Source: CAZZNQ01 sp964655775
Lineage (GTDB): Bacteria; Planctomycetota; Brocadiia; SM23-32
DNA length: 34,049 nt
Assembly: GCA_964655775.1 (NCBI GenBank)
Contig: CAZZNQ010000042.1
Coordinates: 1 to 34,049, forward strand
Direction: 5' to 3'
This document shows positions 30,793 to 34,049 of the stretch, in pieces (position 1 is the stretch's first letter; each line of letters begins with the position of its first letter). The notes under the pieces were generated by a model that worked only from the letters and a program-made list of their open reading frames with translations, was not told where the DNA came from and ran no database searches. Position numbers and translations under genes: made by a program.

Positions 30793-31149
30793 CGCGGTCC
30801 CCTCTTTCCGTCGTACGGATCCCGAGCGCACATTGACGTGCCCGGAATTGACACCCGAAGAGCCGCGACGCAACGCGCATGCCGTCGCAGAATGCGACGC
30901 AGATGCGCCTCAAGGGAACCTGGGCGGTTGCCGGCGGCTACCTTGCCCTGCGCGAACGCCTCGGCCACCCCCTCCTGAAGGCGTGACGGCGTGCTCACGC
31001 GTGCATTGACGATTGCCACTGCTACGTGCTGTTGCCGCTATATCCTACCGGTTCGGCCGCTCAGAAGCGGCTCCGGGGCGAGCCCTGCATCTGGACTTCG
31101 CGACCCCGCAGGGCCCTGAGTATTCAGGAGCGCTGAGCGGATTGCGGGC
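30793..31149. other. Intergenic region with displaced glyQ fragment
   Basis: 357 bases upstream of the ATPase gene and beyond the 3' end of the minus-strand exported-protein gene. It contains the glyQ 3'-end copy at 30922-30986. TTGACG and TTGACA (about 30835-30853) occur on the plus strand without a matching -10. The rest shows nothing recognisable, and no integrase gene is present. Confidence 0.55.
30922..30986 (+). pseudogene. Displaced glyQ 3'-end fragment (last 21 codons)
   Basis: 65 bases encoding AVAGGYLALRERLGHPLLKA plus stop, identical in protein to the last 20 residues of GlyQ. Compared with 27435-27499 there are seven base differences, all at third codon positions and silent, so both copies evolved as parts of working glyQ genes before being brought together. 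No other part of glyQ is next to it: the upstream frame reads RLKGTW and then unrelated sequence. It marks the right-hand limit of the segment that carries the ATPase and nuclease. Confidence 0.85.
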
Positions 31150-31941
31150 TCAGAACCGACGCTCAGGTTCTTTCGGGCGGGCTCTCATCTCCTCAAGTCT
31201 CGGTTTCTCGCCGGTACGCTTCACCGGGATGGTGACGTAGAAGTACCCGGGGCATGTCCAGGTGGGCATGTAGTTGAACCAGTTCGGATACGCACCCGCC
31301 TCGCGGGGGATACGCAGACTGCCGACATACAGCCTTGTCTCGGCATCTCCAACGGGAGTGAGATCGGCTGTGAGCTCGCTTGCGCTCTCCTCGGGGACCC
31401 GCAGCAGCTTCCGGGCCAGTTCGGCCGCCGCCTCTTCCGGGTTCTCGCCGGGTTGTATGCCTTCCCTATGCCAGACAATGGACACCTCGTTGAGGCCCTC
31501 AACGATGGAGAACGATCCTGCATCGCGCGTCACGTACTCGAGACGGACGAAGTCACGATCCCCCGACGGCGGGGCAACACTCTCCATCCAGCGTATCTCC
31601 CCGGTCATCTTCTCGGTCATCTCCTCGGGGAGCCACTCCTCGCGCACGACCTTCCGGATCCACTTCGCCACGTCCTCCCGCACGCCGGCCGGCACGGCTG
31701 GCACATCGCGGGACGTCTCGTCTCTGGCGAATCTGACATGTGAAGGCAATACGGCCCCAGAACTACGTTCGCGCAAAGCCTGCATCACAGCAGGCGGGAT
31801 ATCCGCAGCGCGAAGCTGGGCTTCCCGGTGCGTTGTCGCCTCGCCGGACTGATCGGGCGCGGCGCAGGCGGCCATGAGAACCGGCACGACGGTCAAGACC
31901 ACTGCCCCAAGAACGCCGCCGACTGCGCTGCAAGCCTTCAT
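31150..31941 (-). CDS. Exported lipoprotein of unknown function, tandem paralogue A
   Basis: Protein of 263 residues; ATG (31939-31941) has GGGGGAG six bases upstream. A signal peptide ends at a lipobox-like LMAAC. The N-terminal part of the mature protein (EAQLRAADIPPAVMQAL, SHVRFARDETSRDV, VREDVAKWIRKVVRE, EMTEKMTGEIRWME) is nearly identical to the same region in the neighbour at 32020. The C-terminal part (LYVGSLRIPREAGAYPNWF, YMPTWTCPGYFYVTIPV) is only similar. No catalytic motif or known domain is recognised. It probably sits in the envelope. It is last of a run of three exported proteins on this strand, 78 bases after paralogue B, with a hairpin (31967-31987) between them. Confidence 0.75.
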   Translation of the reverse strand: MKACSAVGGVLGAVVLTVVPVLMAACAAPDQSGEATTHREAQLRAADIPPAVMQALRERSSGAVLPSHVRFARDETSRDVPAVPAGVREDVAKWIRKVVREEWLPEEMTEKMTGEIRWMESVAPPSGDRDFVRLEYVTRDAGSFSIVEGLNEVSIVWHREGIQPGENPEEAAAELARKLLRVPEESASELTADLTPVGDAETRLYVGSLRIPREAGAYPNWFNYMPTWTCPGYFYVTIPVKRTGEKPRLEEMRARPKEPERRF

Positions 31942-31966
31942 GTGCTTCTCCCCCACTTGGCCGTGA

Positions 31967-31987
31967 GGCCTCCGACTTCGGGAGGCC
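31967..31987 (-). terminator. Intercistronic hairpin between the paralogues
   Basis: GGCCTCC (31967-31973) pairs with GGAGGCC (31981-31987) around a 7-base loop. It lies after the stop of paralogue B and before the start of paralogue A on the minus strand. There is no clear T-run, so attenuation or mRNA stabilisation is as likely as termination. Confidence 0.35.
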
Positions 31988-32019
31988 GTTCGTCTGTGGC
32001 GCTGAGCACCTTCTCTGAT

Positions 32020-32769
32020 TCAGAACCGAGCCTCAGGCAGTCGTGGTTTGCCCTGCCATTCCGCCGGACGTTCGCCGGTACGATCGGGTACTACGACGAC
32101 ACAAAAGTAGCCCGGCGTAATCCAGACGGGCATGCTCGTATACCAGTTCGGCCATCTGGTCTGCTTAGGGATGCGCAGGTACCCGACATAGAGCCTCGCT
32201 TCCCCCGCATGGACGGCCGTTAGGTCTGCCGATAGGTCCGAGACTCGTTCGTCGGGAATCCGCAGTAGCCTCTCAGCAAGTTCGGTTGCCGCCGCTTCCG
32301 CGTCGTCGCCGGGCTCGATGCCGTTGTTGCGCCAAAGGATGGCCAGGTTGGAGAAGCCTTCTACGAAGCAGAACGCCTCGTCTTTGCTCCTGGTGTATTC
32401 GAGTCGAACGAAATCCTCGTCATGCGGTGGGGGAGCCACCGTCTCCATCCAGCGTATCTCCCCGGTCATCTTCTCGATCATGTCCTCGGGGAGCCATTGC
32501 TCGCGCACGACCTTCCCGATCCACTTCGCCACGTCCTCCCTCACGCCGGCCGGCACGGTCCGCACATCGCGGGACGTCTCGTCTCTGGCGAATCTGACAT
32601 GCGAGGGCAATACGGCCCCAGAACTACGTTCGCGCAACGCCTGCATCACGGCAGGCGGGACGTCCGCAGCACGAAGCTGCGCTTCCTCGCCGTTCTCAAC
32701 GGCAAGGACGCAGACGATGGACCCAAGTGCCAGAGCCGTCGTAGTGGCAACGATCATGACACGCTTCAT
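32020..32769 (-). CDS. Exported protein of unknown function, tandem paralogue B
   Basis: Protein of 249 residues with a Sec signal peptide (MKRVMIVATTTALALGSIVC) but no convincing lipobox, unlike paralogue A. The mature sequence mirrors A: EAQLRAADVPPAVMQAL, SHVRFARDETSRDV, VREDVAKWIGKVVRE, MTGEIRWMETVAPP, then FVRLEYTRS, LYVGYLRIPKQTRWPNWYTSM and ITPGYFCVVVV. At DNA level about 250 bases covering the N-terminal half are around nine-tenths identical by eye between A and B, while the rest is much more diverged. The ATG (32767-32769) has GGAGAA upstream and lies 36 bases after the stop of the preceding large gene, so all three are probably one operon. Function unknown. Confidence 0.75.
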   Translation of the reverse strand: MKRVMIVATTTALALGSIVCVLAVENGEEAQLRAADVPPAVMQALRERSSGAVLPSHVRFARDETSRDVRTVPAGVREDVAKWIGKVVREQWLPEDMIEKMTGEIRWMETVAPPPHDEDFVRLEYTRSKDEAFCFVEGFSNLAILWRNNGIEPGDDAEAAATELAERLLRIPDERVSDLSADLTAVHAGEARLYVGYLRIPKQTRWPNWYTSMPVWITPGYFCVVVVPDRTGERPAEWQGKPRLPEARF

Positions 32770-32805
32770 GTTGGTTCTCCATTCTCTCTGTGTTCACCGA
32801 TCCGA

Positions 32806-34049
32806 TCACGGTTTGCTCTCTTCCATGCCTACAGCTTCAATCTGCCACCCGGGCTCCCCCGGATACTTATCATTCGTCAAGCACCAGTACTGCTGGCAGG
32901 GGAGCGCCAGCAGCATCGTGTAGTCGTTCGTTGCGTCGAGCTTAGGTGTGATCGCCCAGAACCGACCGGCCGCAACACAGCAGCCCTCGAAGGCGTTCCA
33001 GGCATAGCCCGGGCCGGTATCGAAGTCAAGGAAGAGCCAGACACAGTCCTCGCCATCCGGATCGATACAGTGTCCTTCCCCACCGTCGTCTTCGGCTGAG
33101 GCGAAAACCTTCTCCACGTATGCAGGACCAGCGCCAATCAGCTCGAATGCGGCCTCCATGGCAGACGCCTGTTCGTGGCATTCACCGCTGCCACCGTCGA
33201 ACAACGGCCATCCGTCAGTGTCCCCACCCCCAAAAGCCGTATTCTCCTTGGTCGCTGTCTGAAGCAGCGCAGCTATGGCCGCCTCGCTGTTGGCTCCGTC
33301 CGCCCATTCGCAGACCGAACGGATCCTCTTGAGTGTCGCTACCGAGCCGGCCGGATCATCCCAAGTGACGTAGATGGTGTGGCCACCGGAGTCCCCCAAC
33401 TCGATCTCCACGTCGGGGTGCCCCTCATGCGGCAGAGCGGGCGTCCAGGAGACGTACGCGTCCTCGATGGTGTCGACGACCGCCGGCAAAGCAGTCGCCG
33501 AGGTCACCGCTACAGTCTGGTTCTGCCCGGTCGACGTGCTGCTCTCCTCGAAGTTGAGCGGACTCACAGTGCATGCACCCTCCAGGTCGAAATCCATCTG
33601 GCCGGGCTTGAGTCGCAACACGACATTCGCCGTGACGTAATCGCCCTGATTGTGGCTTATCGGATTGCTGACAGGCGGAGTCGCCCGCATCCATCCGCTT
33701 GGGCTGTACACCGTACCGCCGTCGCCAGCGTAGTCCGTATCGTAGTCAGTGAGTACGTCGTGGTCGCTGGTGAAGGTTACGGATTCCAGCACGGCCTCGT
33801 AAACGGTCACCTTGGCGCTGTCTCCAGCCGTCCACGGGCTGGCGATGTGGCCCTCTTCCGTGGCCGTGACGGTCAGACTTAACGTAACGTCCCGCACCGA
33901 GGTGCTCGCTGACAAGGGCTTCAGATACACCGTTACAGGACTGGCTCCGTCGAACTCCAGCGGGTTGGGATCGGGCGGATGCCAGTTGTTCGGATACAGC
34001 TTGGTGCCGCCTTCGGTGGCCGACCATATCTCGATGTGGCTTCCCCCGC
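32806..34049 (-). CDS. Large probably exported protein, N-terminus outside window; possible degenerate transglutaminase-like domain
   Basis: Open frame of about 414 residues that continues off the right edge; the frame stays open beyond the GTG at 33930, reading IEIWSATEGGTKLYPNNW and on, so the start is outside. The first visible half is strand-rich, Thr/Val/Asp-rich and lacks hydrophobic helices, as in cell-surface beta-sandwich repeats (VTLSLTVTATEEG, VTVYEAVLESVTF, YVTANVVLRLKPGQMDFDL). The second half carries HTIYVTWDDP, then GECHEQASAMEAAFELIG, LFLDFDTGPGYAWNAFEGCC and WAITPKLDATNDYTMLL. A Cys followed by a W-N-A segment recalls transglutaminase-like folds, but the expected His is Tyr here, so activity is doubtful. 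It heads the run with the two paralogues downstream. Confidence 0.7.
   Translation of the reverse strand, partial: GGSHIEIWSATEGGTKLYPNNWHPPDPNPLEFDGASPVTVYLKPLSASTSVRDVTLSLTVTATEEGHIASPWTAGDSAKVTVYEAVLESVTFTSDHDVLTDYDTDYAGDGGTVYSPSGWMRATPPVSNPISHNQGDYVTANVVLRLKPGQMDFDLEGACTVSPLNFEESSTSTGQNQTVAVTSATALPAVVDTIEDAYVSWTPALPHEGHPDVEIELGDSGGHTIYVTWDDPAGSVATLKRIRSVCEWADGANSEAAIAALLQTATKENTAFGGGDTDGWPLFDGGSGECHEQASAMEAAFELIGAGPAYVEKVFASAEDDGGEGHCIDPDGEDCVWLFLDFDTGPGYAWNAFEGCCVAAGRFWAITPKLDATNDYTMLLALPCQQYWCLTNDKYPGEPGWQIEAVGMEESKP

Noticed and set aside
27500..30921. Prophage or transposon with its own integrase or transposase
   Set aside because: Apart from the flanking glyQ duplication no integrase, transposase, terminal inverted repeat or phage structural gene is seen within the segment.

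Overview
The window is high-GC bacterial chromosome. It most resembles a member of Planctomycetota or a close PVC relative, which is an inference. It carries a division and cell-wall (dcw) gene run without ftsA/ftsZ where they usually sit, two uroporphyrinogen-decarboxylase/corrinoid-methyltransferase-like genes, an NALKGG...NARKHG-type protein of a kind I associate with these phyla, and many intergenic GC-rich hairpins. No rRNA, tRNA, CRISPR array or transposase gene was recognised.

Layout. 1-7726 (+): peptidoglycan synthesis run mraY (5' end outside the window), ftsW, murG, murC, murB, ddl, ftsQ, tightly packed. murD is missing from its usual place between mraY and ftsW, and no ftsA/ftsZ follows ftsQ. 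7788-12002 (+): a promoter-led group with an FHA-GAF-HD-GYP signalling protein, a LolA-like lipoprotein, a RadC with an added N-terminal cysteine cluster, and an RNase H-like protein. 12104-14606: a small minus-strand gene, a Bor-like lipoprotein and two stretches full of hairpins and diverged repeats. 14607-15698 (-): a membrane protein of unknown function.

16072-22122: an MtaA-like methyltransferase (+) converges on a compact minus-strand operon. In transcription order that operon holds a receiver-only response regulator, an unusual 806-residue fusion (histidine kinase, CoA-disulfide-reductase-like flavoprotein, rhodanese), a serine beta-lactamase-family hydrolase and a URO-D-like protein. 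The kinase fusion is the most unusual single gene here. 22366-23791 (+): a HigB/HigA-type toxin-antitoxin pair whose antitoxin carries an ImmA/IrrE peptidase domain. 23801-26349 (-): an acyl/thioester-reductase-like SDR overlapping a GMC-type oxidoreductase.

26615-30986: glyQ (+), then two minus-strand genes, an AAA+ ATPase and a PD-(D/E)XK nuclease. Beyond them lies a second, truncated copy of the last 21 codons of glyQ, which differs from the first only at synonymous third positions. This is the footprint expected when a mobile segment inserts into the 3' end of a gene and restores it, so the ATPase-nuclease pair is probably accessory cargo and possibly a defence module. 31150-34049 (-): two tandem exported paralogues of unknown function, downstream of a large exported protein that runs off the window edge.
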